Shown here in pieces: positions 52,448 to 61,257 of a DNA stretch of 64,000 nucleotides. Position numbers and translations under genes: made by a program. Below the pieces are notes generated by a model. That model ran no database searches and was not told where the DNA came from. It saw nothing but the letters and a program-made list of their open reading frames with translations. The stretch is from Cellulomonas flavigena DSM 20109. Its GTDB lineage: Bacteria; Actinomycetota; Actinomycetes; Actinomycetales; Cellulomonadaceae. The stretch is taken from assembly GCF_000092865.1 (NCBI RefSeq), contig NC_014151.1, positions 2,356,001-2,420,000 on the forward strand, written 5' to 3'. Numbering within the stretch: the first letter of the stretch is position 1; each line of letters begins with the position of its first letter.

Positions 52448-53167
52448 ATGCCAGCCGCGCGTGTCCCCGGACGTGCACTGCTGCGCGCCGCCGCGTTCGG
52501 CGCCGCCGTGGTGCTGCCGGTCGTCGCGCTCGCCGTCGCGGTGCGCGGCGGGTCGGGTGCCGTCGTGCGGTTCGACGAGGCCACGGTGGCCGCGGCGACG
52601 GACGTCACCCGCTCCTCCGACACGCTGCGGACCGCGCTGGTCGGGTGGCAGGAGGTGTTCGCCGCGCGCTGGCTGAACCTCGTGCTCGTGCCCGCGGTGG
52701 GCGCCTGGGCGTGGCGGCGCGACGAGCTGCGCGACCGCGTCGTGTGGGCGGGCGTGACCGTGGCGGTCGGGTGGGGGCTGCAGCACCTGGCCAAGCTCGT
52801 CGTGCAGCGCGCGCGTCCCGTGATCGACGACGCCGTCGCGCACGCGCCCGGCTGGAGCTTCCCGTCGGGGCACGCGGCCAACACGACCACCGTCGCCGTC
52901 GTGCTCACCGTGCTCGTGTGGCCCGTGCTGGGACGTGCCGGCCGGGTCGCCGTGCCGACCGTCGCGGGCCTGCTGGTCGCGCTGACCGTCGCCGACCGGG
53001 TGCTGCTCGGCGTGCACTACCCGTCCGACGTCGTGGCAGGGGTCCTGTTCGGCACCGCGGTCGCCGGCGCGTCGTACCTCGGCTGGCGCCGGTCGCCGCC
53101 CGACGAGCGGCACGGGACGGGCCGCACGGCCGCGTCGGCCCCCACCCCTGAGCACCTGGCCCCTTGA
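52448..53167 (+). CDS. PAP2-family membrane phosphatase
   Basis: A 239-residue membrane protein with about six helices and the three phosphatase motifs: KLVVQRARP, SFPSGHAAN and RVLLGVHYPSDVVAG. Such enzymes remove phosphate from lipid phosphates such as undecaprenyl pyrophosphate or phosphatidic acid at the outer membrane face. A TAGGGT box at 52436, 12 nt before the ATG, implies a leaderless mRNA. A second PAP2 gene follows 16 bp later. Confidence 0.9.
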   Translation: MPAARVPGRALLRAAAFGAAVVLPVVALAVAVRGGSGAVVRFDEATVAAATDVTRSSDTLRTALVGWQEVFAARWLNLVLVPAVGAWAWRRDELRDRVVWAGVTVAVGWGLQHLAKLVVQRARPVIDDAVAHAPGWSFPSGHAANTTTVAVVLTVLVWPVLGRAGRVAVPTVAGLLVALTVADRVLLGVHYPSDVVAGVLFGTAVAGASYLGWRRSPPDERHGTGRTAASAPTPEHLAP

Positions 53168-53183
53168 GCACCCGGAGGACGCG

Positions 53184-53870
53184 TTGCACGAGTTCTGGCA
53201 CCGGTACGAGACCGACACCCGCGCCCCCTCGGGTGCGGAGCTGCGCCGCGACCTCGCCCGGCGCGTCCTGCTGCCGGCCCTCGCCCTGTGGGGCGTGGTC
53301 GTCGGTCTTGGCCTGCTGATCACCGGACCGTTGGGCGGTCTGCAGGCAGAGACGGGCGTCAACGCCTGGCTGGTGGAGCAGCGCACGCCGACGCTCGACG
53401 CCGTGACGACCGTGCTGTCGGCCATCGGGCAGACGGAGTTCCTCATCGGCGCGTGCGTCCTCGCGATCGCGCTCGTGTGGTGGCGCACCCGCCAGTGGTG
53501 GTACGCCATGGTGCCGGGGCTCGCGGTGGCGGTGCAGGCCGCGATCTTCCTGACCTCCGCGCTCGTCGTGGGCCGCGAGCGGCCCGACGTCGAGCAGCTC
53601 GACGAGGCGCCGCCGACCTCGAGCTTCCCCAGCGGCCACACCGGAGCGGCCACCGCCTTCTACCTGTCGCTCGCGATGATGGCGCAGCGGATCGGCAACC
53701 CCGTCGCACGGTGGACGGTGACGCTGCTGTGCGTGCTCGTCCCCGTCGCGGTCGGCGTCGCGCGCATGTACCGCGGGATGCACTCGCTCACCGACGTGCT
53801 GGTCGGGTTCCTCAACGGTGCGACGTGCGCGGTGCTCGCGTGGAACGGCGTGCGGCGCCGGCAGGGCTGA
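53184..53870 (+). CDS. PAP2-family membrane phosphatase, second copy
   Basis: A 228-residue relative of the preceding protein, with a longer charged N terminus and motifs VVGRERP, SSFPSGHTGAATAF and RMYRGMHSLTDVLVG. The TTG start at 53184 has GGAGG 6 nt upstream, which decides it. The two are diverged enough to have separate substrates. Membrane-located. Confidence 0.88.
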   Translation: MHEFWHRYETDTRAPSGAELRRDLARRVLLPALALWGVVVGLGLLITGPLGGLQAETGVNAWLVEQRTPTLDAVTTVLSAIGQTEFLIGACVLAIALVWWRTRQWWYAMVPGLAVAVQAAIFLTSALVVGRERPDVEQLDEAPPTSSFPSGHTGAATAFYLSLAMMAQRIGNPVARWTVTLLCVLVPVAVGVARMYRGMHSLTDVLVGFLNGATCAVLAWNGVRRRQG

Positions 53871-53920
53871 CACCGGCAGCGCGCGGCCGGCGGGCCGGCA
53901 CACGCGGCTACGGTGGTGAC

Positions 53921-54430
53921 GTGGCCCTGTTCTCCCGACGCCCCCGCCTGCCCGACCACCTGCGCCGCGCGCTCGACCTGCGCGGCGACGCCGTCCTGGC
54001 GGCCGCTCCCCTCGACGACGGTCGGTGGGCCGTCACGACGCGCCGCGCGCTGCACGTCGTGGGCGACCACGGCGTCGCACGCACGCCGTGGGCCGACGTC
54101 GACCGGGGGTCGCTCGACGCCGCCACTCGCACCCTGACGGTGCACTGGGTCAGCGGGGCGCGCAGCGCGCTCGTCGTCGCCACCGAGGACGCCTGGGACC
54201 TCGTGCAGTCGTTCCGCGAGCGCGTGCAGCAGTCCGTGGTGCACGTCGAGCACGTCGCCGTGCCGGGCGGCCGGGGGTCGGTGCGGGTCGCGCTGCGCCG
54301 CGACGAGGACGGCGGGCTGTTCACCCAGGTCATCGGAGACGGCACGGTCGACCTCACGGTGCCGGCGGTCGTGCGGGCCGTCGCCGAGGCGGAGCAGCAC
54401 GTGCGGGCCGAGGCGGGCCTGGCGACCTGA
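53921..54430 (+). CDS. Hypothetical soluble protein
   Basis: A 169-residue protein not recognised. It reads VALFSRRPRLPDHLRRALDL, then alternating strands (GRWAVTTRRALHVVGDHG, RTLTVHWVSGARSALVVAT) and a helix DAWDLVQSFRERVQQSV, suggesting a PH-like barrel with a following helix. No signal peptide or membrane segment. TACGGT at 53909 is 12 nt before the GTG (leaderless). It ends 54 bp before tRNA-Asn. Confidence 0.75.
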   Translation: MALFSRRPRLPDHLRRALDLRGDAVLAAAPLDDGRWAVTTRRALHVVGDHGVARTPWADVDRGSLDAATRTLTVHWVSGARSALVVATEDAWDLVQSFRERVQQSVVHVEHVAVPGGRGSVRVALRRDEDGGLFTQVIGDGTVDLTVPAVVRAVAEAEQHVRAEAGLAT

Positions 54431-54484
54431 CGCGGGCGGGGGCACGAGCACCCGTCAGAGCCTGCTAGGGTTTTCCCCGCACGA

Positions 54485-54557
54485 TCCCCCGTAGCTCAAT
54501 TGGCAGAGCATTCGACTGTTAATCGAAGGGTTACTGGTTCGAGTCCAGTCGGGGGAG
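54485..54557 (+). tRNA. tRNA-Asn (anticodon GTT)
   Basis: 73 nt. Acceptor TCCCCCG/CGGGGGA, anticodon stem TTCGA/TCGAA with loop CTGTTAA, T arm ACTGG TTCGAGT CCAGT. CCA is not encoded. It stands at the left edge of the cargo-like island. Confidence 0.97.
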
Positions 54558-54566
54558 CTCCGCACG

Positions 54567-54600
54567 AGGCCCCCGTCCCGCGACAGCGCGACGGGGGCCT
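54567..54600 (+). terminator. Terminator of tRNA-Asn
   Basis: AGGCCCCCGTC pairs with GACGGGGGCCT across a 12-nt loop, starting 9 nt after the tRNA; a TCGTCGT run follows. Confidence 0.8.
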
Positions 54601-54693
54601 TCGTCGTCCCCGCGCCACGCCGCCGCGCGGGTGCCCCAAGGGTTGCCCGCGCGGACCTTGTCCGACGCCACGCCACGGGTGCCGGATGGAGCC

Positions 54694-56538
54694 ATGACGA
54701 GTCGTGAGCGGGAGACGGCCGATCCGGTCGCCCGACACGGCTCGGCACGTCACGCCGCGGCGCGCGACGAGCACGCGAGCGCCCCGCACCCGCCGCTCGC
54801 GGCGCTCCAGGCCACCGCCGGGAACGAGGCCGTCACCGCGATGCTGACGGCGACGGACCGCGGCGGTACCGGGTTCCGCCACTGGGTCCAGCGGACCCCC
54901 GCCACCTGGGCGGCCAGCCCGACGGTCGCGACGGTCGCCGGGTACACCGGCTCCGCCGCGTACTGGCAGCCGGTCCAGGCGCTCGTCGCCCACTACGGCA
55001 CGCTCGCACCCGCGGACTCCGTCGGGCGCACACGGACGCTGCACCGCCTCGAGACGGCCATCGCCTCCTGGCGGGCGAACCAGGCGACGAACTGGTGGAC
55101 GAGCGCTCTCGACGCCCGCAAGGAGGTGGCGGTGCGGGCGGTCGAGTCGCTCATGTCGACCGAGCACGCCGCCCTGTTCACCGACCCGGCCGCGACCGCC
55201 GAGCTGGGCCGCATCGAGGGTGCTCGGACCACCGCCGCGCTCCGCACTCGCCTGCTCCGGCTCTTCACCGCGTCGGCCCGCCCGGAGCACGGCCTGGTCG
55301 TCGCGGCCCAGGTCCCCGAGGACCGCCTGCGCGCCGCGCTGCAGTCCCCGCTGTACCTGCCGGCCATCCTCGTCGTCCTCACCCGCAACCCGGCGGCCGG
55401 CGCGCCCGCGTCGTTGACGACCGTGCGCACCTTCCTCGCGACCCTCGCCGGGGAGATCGTGGCCCCGTCGACCACGGGCGTGACGGCGTCGGACGCCGCC
55501 CGTGAGGCGCGCGTCGAGGACATCCTCACACCGCCGGCGACGCGGGCCGCACGCGCCGCCGCGGCCGCTGCCGGCGGCCCGGCCCCGGCGTTCGTGCCCG
55601 CGGGCTACTACGAGGACCTGACCGCGGCACTGCACACGCAGATGCTGGGCGAGTGGGCCTGGGCCGGGCCGATGGACGCCCGCGCCGGCCTCGACACGAG
55701 CCCGGGCGGGCACGTCGAGGGCATCGCGGCAGAGGCGAAGCGCCGCGTGGACGCCCTGTACGGGATGTTCGGGTCCGCCGCGGCCCCGAGCATGACGTTC
55801 TCGGCCGGGACGCTGGAGGACCGTGGCACGGTCGTCGGCGACCCGTACGACATGGCGCGCTGGATGGTCCGTGAGGGTGGCGGCGGGAACGACGTCGGCG
55901 CCGTCCAGGAGGCGCACCACTCGTTCGAGGACGCCGCCGCGGCGCGCGCGATCGAGGACCGCGTCATCAGCCACTACGCGGGCCGGACCGCACCGGTCGC
56001 GGCGAACGAGGTCGCCGCGATGGCGGCGACGGGGCTCACGGGCACGGAACGGGCCCGGCGCCTGAGGATCATCGACCGGATGTGGCCCGGCGTGCAGTAC
56101 CGGGGCAGGGTGTCGGTGGCGGCGCGTCAGGGCGCCACCCCGGCCGCCACGCGGGCGATCTACTGGGGGCTGTTCAAGACGATGATCCACGAGTACATCC
56201 ACACCACGGAGCACCCGACGTACGGGACGTGGTACCGCGGGCTGCGCGACTCGCACCACGTCACGACGTACCAGGAGGGCTTCACCGACCTGTTCACGCT
56301 CCGGACGTGGCAGAGCGTCCACCCGCAGGAGATCACCGCGAGCGCGGAGCTCCGGGGCCGCGTGCAGGGTGCCGCCGACACGACGCTCGACCTCGCCGCC
56401 GTCGGCGGCGCGCCCGGGCACTACGCCGAGCTCGCCGAGGCCCAGCAGCTCGAGGCGTACTTCGGCGCCGCCAACATGAAGGCGGCGTACTTCCGCGGCG
56501 ACACCGCCGTGCTCGGCGGAGGGAGGCTCCCGCGATGA
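54694..56538 (+). CDS. Zinc metallopeptidase-like protein with cargo-type N-terminal motif
   Basis: A 614-residue protein with no signal peptide. Residues about 33-45 read PLAALQATAGNEAVTAML, a form of the LxxLQxxAGNxAVxxL motif that often starts actinobacterial proteins linked to extracellular contractile injection systems. The middle is mostly helical. A C-terminal metal site HEYIH (499-503), TEH, and Glu528 in YQEGFTDLF fit a gluzincin-type peptidase. It may be a toxin or wall/protein-cutting effector (inference). The ATG at 54694 has GGAG upstream. ATGA overlap with the next gene. No injection-system structural genes are in the window. Confidence 0.75.
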   Translation: MTSRERETADPVARHGSARHAAARDEHASAPHPPLAALQATAGNEAVTAMLTATDRGGTGFRHWVQRTPATWAASPTVATVAGYTGSAAYWQPVQALVAHYGTLAPADSVGRTRTLHRLETAIASWRANQATNWWTSALDARKEVAVRAVESLMSTEHAALFTDPAATAELGRIEGARTTAALRTRLLRLFTASARPEHGLVVAAQVPEDRLRAALQSPLYLPAILVVLTRNPAAGAPASLTTVRTFLATLAGEIVAPSTTGVTASDAAREARVEDILTPPATRAARAAAAAAGGPAPAFVPAGYYEDLTAALHTQMLGEWAWAGPMDARAGLDTSPGGHVEGIAAEAKRRVDALYGMFGSAAAPSMTFSAGTLEDRGTVVGDPYDMARWMVREGGGGNDVGAVQEAHHSFEDAAAARAIEDRVISHYAGRTAPVAANEVAAMAATGLTGTERARRLRIIDRMWPGVQYRGRVSVAARQGATPAATRAIYWGLFKTMIHEYIHTTEHPTYGTWYRGLRDSHHVTTYQEGFTDLFTLRTWQSVHPQEITASAELRGRVQGAADTTLDLAAVGGAPGHYAELAEAQQLEAYFGAANMKAAYFRGDTAVLGGGRLPR

Positions 56539-57023
56539 CCGCTCCTGTCGACGCCGGCCCGCTGGCCGAGGCGCTGGCCGGGCGCTACGACCGCTGGCGC
56601 TGGGCACCGGGTCTCACGCCGGAGGTCGTCGGCGCCGCGCTCGGCGTCCCGCTCTCCCCCGGGCCGGTCCGGCTCGCGGGGCGCGAGCTGCTCGGCGCCG
56701 TCGTCACCGTCCCCGACCAGCCGTATCCGGTGCACCTGCGCTGGGAGCGCAGCGGCGAGCTCGCGCTCGTGGAGCTGTCCCAGCCGCCTGCGTCCCCCTC
56801 GTGGCCCGCCGTGGTCGCGGCGCTCGGCGAGCCGGACGTCGTGCACCCGCACGGCAGCGGGGCGTACCCGGGCAGCGAGCAGCGCTGCCACCTGGACCGC
56901 GGCCTCACGGTCTTCGACGGGGCGGGACTCGGCTACCAGGCCGTGTGGCTCTACCCCCCGACGACCCCCGACGCGTACGCCGCCGTGACCGGGGCGTTCG
57001 AGACACCGACCAGATCGAGGTGA
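56535..57023 (+). CDS. Hypothetical protein coupled to metallopeptidase-like gene
   Basis: A 162-residue soluble protein, not recognised. It has a mixed alpha/beta pattern: GRYDRWRWAPGLTPEVVGAALG, then VRLAGRELLGAVVTVPDQPYPVHLRWERSGELALVEL and a late GLGYQAVWLYPP. No membrane segment, signal or AGNxAV motif. Being coupled by ATGA to the putative effector gene it could be an immunity protein, chaperone or adaptor; nothing in the sequence decides. Confidence 0.7.
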   Translation: MTAPVDAGPLAEALAGRYDRWRWAPGLTPEVVGAALGVPLSPGPVRLAGRELLGAVVTVPDQPYPVHLRWERSGELALVELSQPPASPSWPAVVAALGEPDVVHPHGSGAYPGSEQRCHLDRGLTVFDGAGLGYQAVWLYPPTTPDAYAAVTGAFETPTRSR

Positions 57024-57028
57024 GCCCG

Positions 57029-57220
57029 ATGGACACAGCCGAGCCCGAGCACCGGCACCGCACCGTCCCCGCGGCCCCGCAGAGCGCGCCGCACTCCGAG
57101 CGTCCGGCCGCGCAGCATCCGCTGCTGGAGCTGCAGCGGCAGGCGGGCAACGCCGCCGTGGCCGGCCTGGTGGCCGTGCAGCGGCACTCGCTCGACCCGG
57201 AGGAGGAGGCCGGCGCCTGA
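57029..57220 (+). CDS. Small protein with AGNxAV cargo-type motif
   Basis: A 63-residue protein, mostly disordered, His/Pro-rich (EPEHRHRTVPAAPQSAPHSE), then LLELQRQAGNAAVAGLVAVQRH and a short acidic tail. The LLxLQRxAGNxAVxxLV stretch is the consensus form of the motif seen in the 54694 protein, here standing almost alone. A GAGGTGA site precedes the ATG at 57029; a GTG at 57020 overlapping the upstream stop is an alternative. Possibly a carrier or leader peptide for loading (inference). Confidence 0.65.
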   Translation: MDTAEPEHRHRTVPAAPQSAPHSERPAAQHPLLELQRQAGNAAVAGLVAVQRHSLDPEEEAGA

Positions 57221-57225
57221 CCGCC

Positions 57226-57566
57226 TCAGCGCAGCCCGGGCACCCGCGGCGGCAGCCGGTGCAGCACGACGTCCCCGACCGCGCCGTCCTGGAGCGTCAG
57301 CGTGACGTACGTGCAGGCGGGCTGCCGGCGCCGGTCCGTCGGGGAGCCGGGGTCGAGCAGCCGCAGGCCGCGCGGCGTGGTGGTGTCCCAGGGGACGTGG
57401 CTGTGGCCGAACACCAGCAGGTCGAGGTCGTCGAACCGCAGGTCGCAACGCCTCTCGCGTCCCGGCGCCACATCTCGTCCGGGAGGTCGCGGGCTCGTCC
57501 CGGCACGTGCGTGTCGGCGACGACCGTGACGCGGACGGGGCGGGCACGGCCCGAGGCTCCCGGCAT
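57226..57566 (-). pseudogene. Decayed YfcE-type metallophosphoesterase
   Basis: The N terminus VRVTVVADTHVPGRARDLPDEMW (first metal Asp and His) is directly followed, in another frame, by GRERRCDLRFDDLDLLVFGHSHVPWDTT and LLDPGSPTDRRRQP to a HRLPPR end. In intact relatives (about 160 residues) some 70-80 residues with the middle metal ligands (the GNxD region) lie between. So an internal deletion with frameshift, near 57463-57480, has removed the core and the gene cannot make an active enzyme. The start is taken as the ATG at 57566. Confidence 0.75.
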
Positions 57567-57962
57567 CACGCACCTCCTCGCACCGCAGCAGGTGGTGCAC
57601 CCCGCGGCGCACCGCCGCCAGGCTCGCACGCGCCGGCGTCGCGCACCACGGCAGGGCACGCGGCGACCCGCGTCCGACCCCCTCCCCGGGGTCGCCGCCC
57701 GGACGCCGTAACCCGGCACTGACCTGGGACGACGCAGCATCCGGTGGGAGGGCTGGACGAACGACCGAACGGGCCTCACACTTGCCTCGATCCCGCTCGC
57801 CCCGGGACCGTCTCCTCGCCCCACCCCCACTCCGTCGTGCCCTCGTCCGCGGCACCCACCGGCACCGTCCGGCTGGGTCCCGGACGCGTCGTCGACCCCT
57901 CGTCCCGCCCCCGTCACCACCCGTCGTCCGGCCCGCCTCGGCCGGGGAAGGATCCGTCGTCC
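57567..57962. other. Intergenic region (396 bp) before transglutaminase gene
   Basis: No convincing coding sequence on either strand: the open frames here are GC-driven and lack family features. It must hold the transglutaminase promoter; none was identified with confidence. It may include debris from the decayed neighbour. Confidence 0.5.
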
Positions 57963-58757
57963 GTGCTGCGCTCCGTGGCTGCCCACCTCTCGCTCGACGT
58001 CCACAAGCCGCTCGAGCTGCTGCTCGCCGTGGCCGTCGCGGACGGCCCCTACGAGCGCTCCGAGCTGATGCTCGCGCGCACCGACGACGACCCGCTGGAC
58101 GTGCAGGAGATCAAGACGCCCCACGGAGGTCGGGTCCACCGCATCCTGGCGCCGGCCGGGCGCGTGGTGGTCGACTACCAGGCGACCGTGACGGGCCAGG
58201 CGACCGAGCCCCCGGTGGAGGACGTCGACCTCGTGGAGTACCGCCGCCCCAGCCGGTACGTCGACTCCGACCGGTTGCTGGCGTTCGCGCGCGACCAGTT
58301 CCGCGGCCTCGAGGGGCCGGCGCTGCTCGACGCCGCGGTCACCTGGGTCGCCGAGCACGTGAGCTACGCGCCGGGCACGAGCCTGCCGACCGACGGCGCG
58401 AGCGACACGCTCCTGAAGCGGCGCGGCGTCTGCCGGGACTTCGCGCACCTCGTCGTGGCCCTCCTGCGCGCGTGCGACGTGCCCGCCCGCCTGGCGTCGG
58501 CGTACGCGCCCGGGCTCAAGCCCATGGACTTCCACGCGGTGGCCGAGGCGTGGGTCGACGGCGCCTGGTACGTCGTCGACGCGACGCGCCTCGCACCGCG
58601 TCCGTCGCTGCTGCGCATCGCGACGGGCCGGGACGCGACCGACACCGCGTTCCTGTCGTACTACGGGGGCAGCCTGCGGCTGCGGTCGATGACCGTCACC
58701 GCGGTGACTGACACCAAGGTCACCGACGACGGCACGGGGCTGGTCGCGCTGCGCTGA
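57963..58757 (+). CDS. Transglutaminase-like cysteine protease family protein
   Basis: A 264-residue protein. An N-terminal beta domain (about 1-95, LRSVAAHLSLDVHKPLELLLAVAVA) precedes a transglutaminase-like core with Cys157 in RRGVCRDFAHL, His191 in MDFHAVAEAWVDG and Asp206 in YVVDATRL, a complete triad. Bacterial members are peptidases or amide-forming enzymes, mostly cytoplasmic; substrate unknown. The GTG at 57963 has AAGGAT upstream and gives the usual N terminus; a start at 57744 would add an implausible Pro/Arg/Ser-rich leader. Confidence 0.87.
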   Translation: MLRSVAAHLSLDVHKPLELLLAVAVADGPYERSELMLARTDDDPLDVQEIKTPHGGRVHRILAPAGRVVVDYQATVTGQATEPPVEDVDLVEYRRPSRYVDSDRLLAFARDQFRGLEGPALLDAAVTWVAEHVSYAPGTSLPTDGASDTLLKRRGVCRDFAHLVVALLRACDVPARLASAYAPGLKPMDFHAVAEAWVDGAWYVVDATRLAPRPSLLRIATGRDATDTAFLSYYGGSLRLRSMTVTAVTDTKVTDDGTGLVALR

Positions 58758-58787
58758 GCCCGGCAGCACCGGGTCGCCCGGTCCGTG

Positions 58788-60743
58788 TCAGCCCGCGCGC
58801 AGGGTGCGGCGCTGCGCCTCGAGGTCGAGCAGCTCGGAGAGCAGCGCGCGCTGCTCCGACGGGTCCGCGTCGTCACCCAGCCGCTGCAGGCGGCCGCGGA
58901 CGTCCGCGACGCGGCGCGTCAGGCCGACGTCGACGAGCCGTGTGACGACGCCGCGGACGAACGCCGGCAGGGCCGTCGGGCGGTCCTCCGGCAGCGGTGC
59001 GACCGACAGCTCGGTGAGCAGGGGGCGTACCGGCTCGGCGGCGGCCTCGATGACCGCCTCGACCCACGCCGCCTCGCCGCCGTGCGTCGCGATGTCGACC
59101 GCCACCGCGATGCCGCCGGCGGCACGGACCGCCTCGTGGACGGCGCGGTAGGCCGGTGCGGCGCACGCGTCGGCCGGCAGGTCGTCGAACTCCCGCGGCA
59201 CGAGCGTGGGATGCTGCAGCACCACCTCCAGCGCGGTGCGCTCCACCTGCGCGACGGGGTCACGGCGGTCGGGTGCCGCCATCCGCGCGACCGGGACCAC
59301 CGCCGGGGCGTCGTCGGGGCGCCCGCCGGGCCGTGCGACGACGTCGCGGTCCGCCTGCCGGGCCCCGGGACGCGGTGCGCGACGCGCGTCCGCGACGGCG
59401 CGCCGGACCCCGCTCACGTCGTCCATGCCGAGCCACCCGGCCAGCAGACGCTCGTACTCGGGCCGCAGCGCGGAGTCACGGATGCTCGCCACGACGGGCG
59501 CGGCGGCGCGCAGCGCCCGGATGCGCCCCTCGGCGGTGCCGAGGTCGTGTGCGGCGAGCGTCGAGCGGATGACGAACTCGAACAGCGGCTGCCGCGAGGC
59601 GACGAGCGCAGCCACCGCGTCCGGGCCCCGCGCCTGGCGCAGGTCGCAGGGGTCCATGCCCGACGGCTCGACCGCGACGAACGTCTGCGCCGAGAACGCC
59701 TGGTCCTCGCCGAACGCGCGCAGCGCGGCCTTCTGGCCGGCCGCGTCGCCGTCGAACGTGAAGACGATCTCGCCGCCGACCGACGCGCCGCCCGCGAGCT
59801 GTACCCCACCCGCTCCCCCGTGGTCCCCCACGAGCCGGCGCACGATGCGCGCGTGGTCGGTCCCGAACGCCGTGCCGCAGGTGGCCACCGCGGTGCGCAC
59901 GCCCGACAGGTGCATCGCCATGACGTCGGTGTAGCCCTCGACGACCACGACCTGCTTCTGCTTCGAGATCTCCCGCTTGGCCAGGTCGATCCCGTACAGC
60001 ACGTGCGACTTGCGGTACAGCGGCGTCTCGGGGGTGTTGAGGTACTTGGGACCGTTGTCGTCGTCGAGCAGCCGGCGGGCACCGAAGCCGACCGTCTCGC
60101 CGGTGACCTCGCGGATCGGCCACACCAGACGCCCGCGGAACCGGTCGTAGATGCCGCGCTGCCCCTGGCTGACCAGTCCGGACGCCGTGAGCTCGGCCTC
60201 GGTGAACCCCCGGCCGCGCAGGTGGCGCAGCAGGCCGTCCCAGCCCTGCGGCGCGAAGCCCACGCCGAACTCGTCGGCCGCCGCGCGGTCGAACCCGCGC
60301 TCGGCGAGGAACGTGCGCGCCACCGCGGCCTGCGGCGTGACGAGCTGCTCACGGTAGAACTCCTCGGCCACGCGGTGCGCGTCGAGCAGCCGCCGGCGCT
60401 TCCCCGGCTCCTCGCCGGGACGCGCGGGCCCGCCGCCCTCCTCGTACCGCAGCTGCATGCCGACGCGCGACGCCAGGTACTCGACCGCGTCGGTGAAACC
60501 CAGCCCGTCGACCTGCTGGACGAACGCGATGACGTCGCCGCCCTCGCCGCACCCGAAGCAGTGGTACCGCCCCACCTGCGGGCGGACGTGGAACGACGGC
60601 GACCTCTCGTCGTGGAACGGGCACAGCCCCTTGAGCGAGCCGACGCCCGCGGGCCTGAGCGCGACGTGCGCGCCGACGATCTCCTCGATGCGGACGCGCT
60701 CGCGGACGGCCTCCACGTCCTCCCGCAGAATTCGTCCGGCCAC
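58788..60743 (-). CDS. dnaG: DNA primase
   Basis: A 651-residue primase that makes RNA primers at the replication fork. CHC2 zinc site at Cys41, His44, Cys62 and Cys65. The TOPRIM core shows VVVVEGYTDVMAMH, FTFDGDAAGQKAAL and DPCD, and FRGRLVWPIRE matches the catalytic core. The C-terminal third is the variable helicase-binding part. A TAGACT box 13 nt before the GTG at 60743 implies a leaderless mRNA. It is adjacent to dgt, a common actinobacterial pairing, with a YCII gene between on the other strand. Confidence 0.97.
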   Translation of the reverse strand: MAGRILREDVEAVRERVRIEEIVGAHVALRPAGVGSLKGLCPFHDERSPSFHVRPQVGRYHCFGCGEGGDVIAFVQQVDGLGFTDAVEYLASRVGMQLRYEEGGGPARPGEEPGKRRRLLDAHRVAEEFYREQLVTPQAAVARTFLAERGFDRAAADEFGVGFAPQGWDGLLRHLRGRGFTEAELTASGLVSQGQRGIYDRFRGRLVWPIREVTGETVGFGARRLLDDDNGPKYLNTPETPLYRKSHVLYGIDLAKREISKQKQVVVVEGYTDVMAMHLSGVRTAVATCGTAFGTDHARIVRRLVGDHGGAGGVQLAGGASVGGEIVFTFDGDAAGQKAALRAFGEDQAFSAQTFVAVEPSGMDPCDLRQARGPDAVAALVASRQPLFEFVIRSTLAAHDLGTAEGRIRALRAAAPVVASIRDSALRPEYERLLAGWLGMDDVSGVRRAVADARRAPRPGARQADRDVVARPGGRPDDAPAVVPVARMAAPDRRDPVAQVERTALEVVLQHPTLVPREFDDLPADACAAPAYRAVHEAVRAAGGIAVAVDIATHGGEAAWVEAVIEAAAEPVRPLLTELSVAPLPEDRPTALPAFVRGVVTRLVDVGLTRRVADVRGRLQRLGDDADPSEQRALLSELLDLEAQRRTLRAG

Positions 60744-60894
60744 GGGCGTGAGTCTAGGCGCCCGTGGCAGCGGCGTGACCCGGCGGCCGGGTGGTCGCGC
60801 GCCCCGCGCCACCCGTGGTGTCGAATGTCGTGCGGGCGGCACGTCATGGCGGGTGACGGGCGGACCGCGCCCGCGACAGCACGAGGAGGACGAC

Positions 60895-61236
60895 GTGGAG
60901 TACATGCTCTTCATCTGCACGGACCCCGAGGGCGAGGAGCCCGCGCCGGGCGACCTCACGATCGAGGAGTGGGGTGCCGACGTGGACGAGCGTGGCGTCT
61001 GGCGGCACGGTGACCGGCTGCGTCCCGTCGAGGCGGCGACGACCGTGCGGCGCCGGGGCGACCGGGTCGTCCTTTCCGACGGACCGTTCGCGGAGACCCG
61101 CGAGCAGATCGCGGGGTACGACGTCATCGAGGCGGCCGACCTCGACGAGGCCGTCGCGATCGCGGCGGCGCATCCCATGGCGCGCGCGGGGCGCGTCGAG
61201 GTGCGCCCGGTGTGGCCGCTGGACGCGGGCGACTGA
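60895..61236 (+). CDS. YCII/DGPF-domain protein
   Basis: A 113-residue YciI-like protein: EYMLFICTDPEG at the start, the DGPF motif in LSDGPFAETREQIAGYDVIEAADLDEAVAIA, and RVEVRPVW at the end. The ferredoxin-like fold often accompanies ECF sigma factors; none is near here. Activity unknown. The GTG at 60895 has GAGGAGGA 4 nt upstream. Confidence 0.9.
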   Translation: MEYMLFICTDPEGEEPAPGDLTIEEWGADVDERGVWRHGDRLRPVEAATTVRRRGDRVVLSDGPFAETREQIAGYDVIEAADLDEAVAIAAAHPMARAGRVEVRPVWPLDAGD

Positions 61237-61257
61237 TCCCCCGGGCCGGTCGGCGCC

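Noticed and set aside
54485..57220. Integrative element using tRNA-Asn as attachment site
   Set aside because: No integrase and no second copy of the tRNA 3' end found on the right of the island.
57744..57962. Longer N terminus for the transglutaminase-like protein
   Set aside because: The added 73 residues are Pro/Arg/Ser-rich and unlike the family; the GTG at 57963 has a ribosome site and the usual N terminus.
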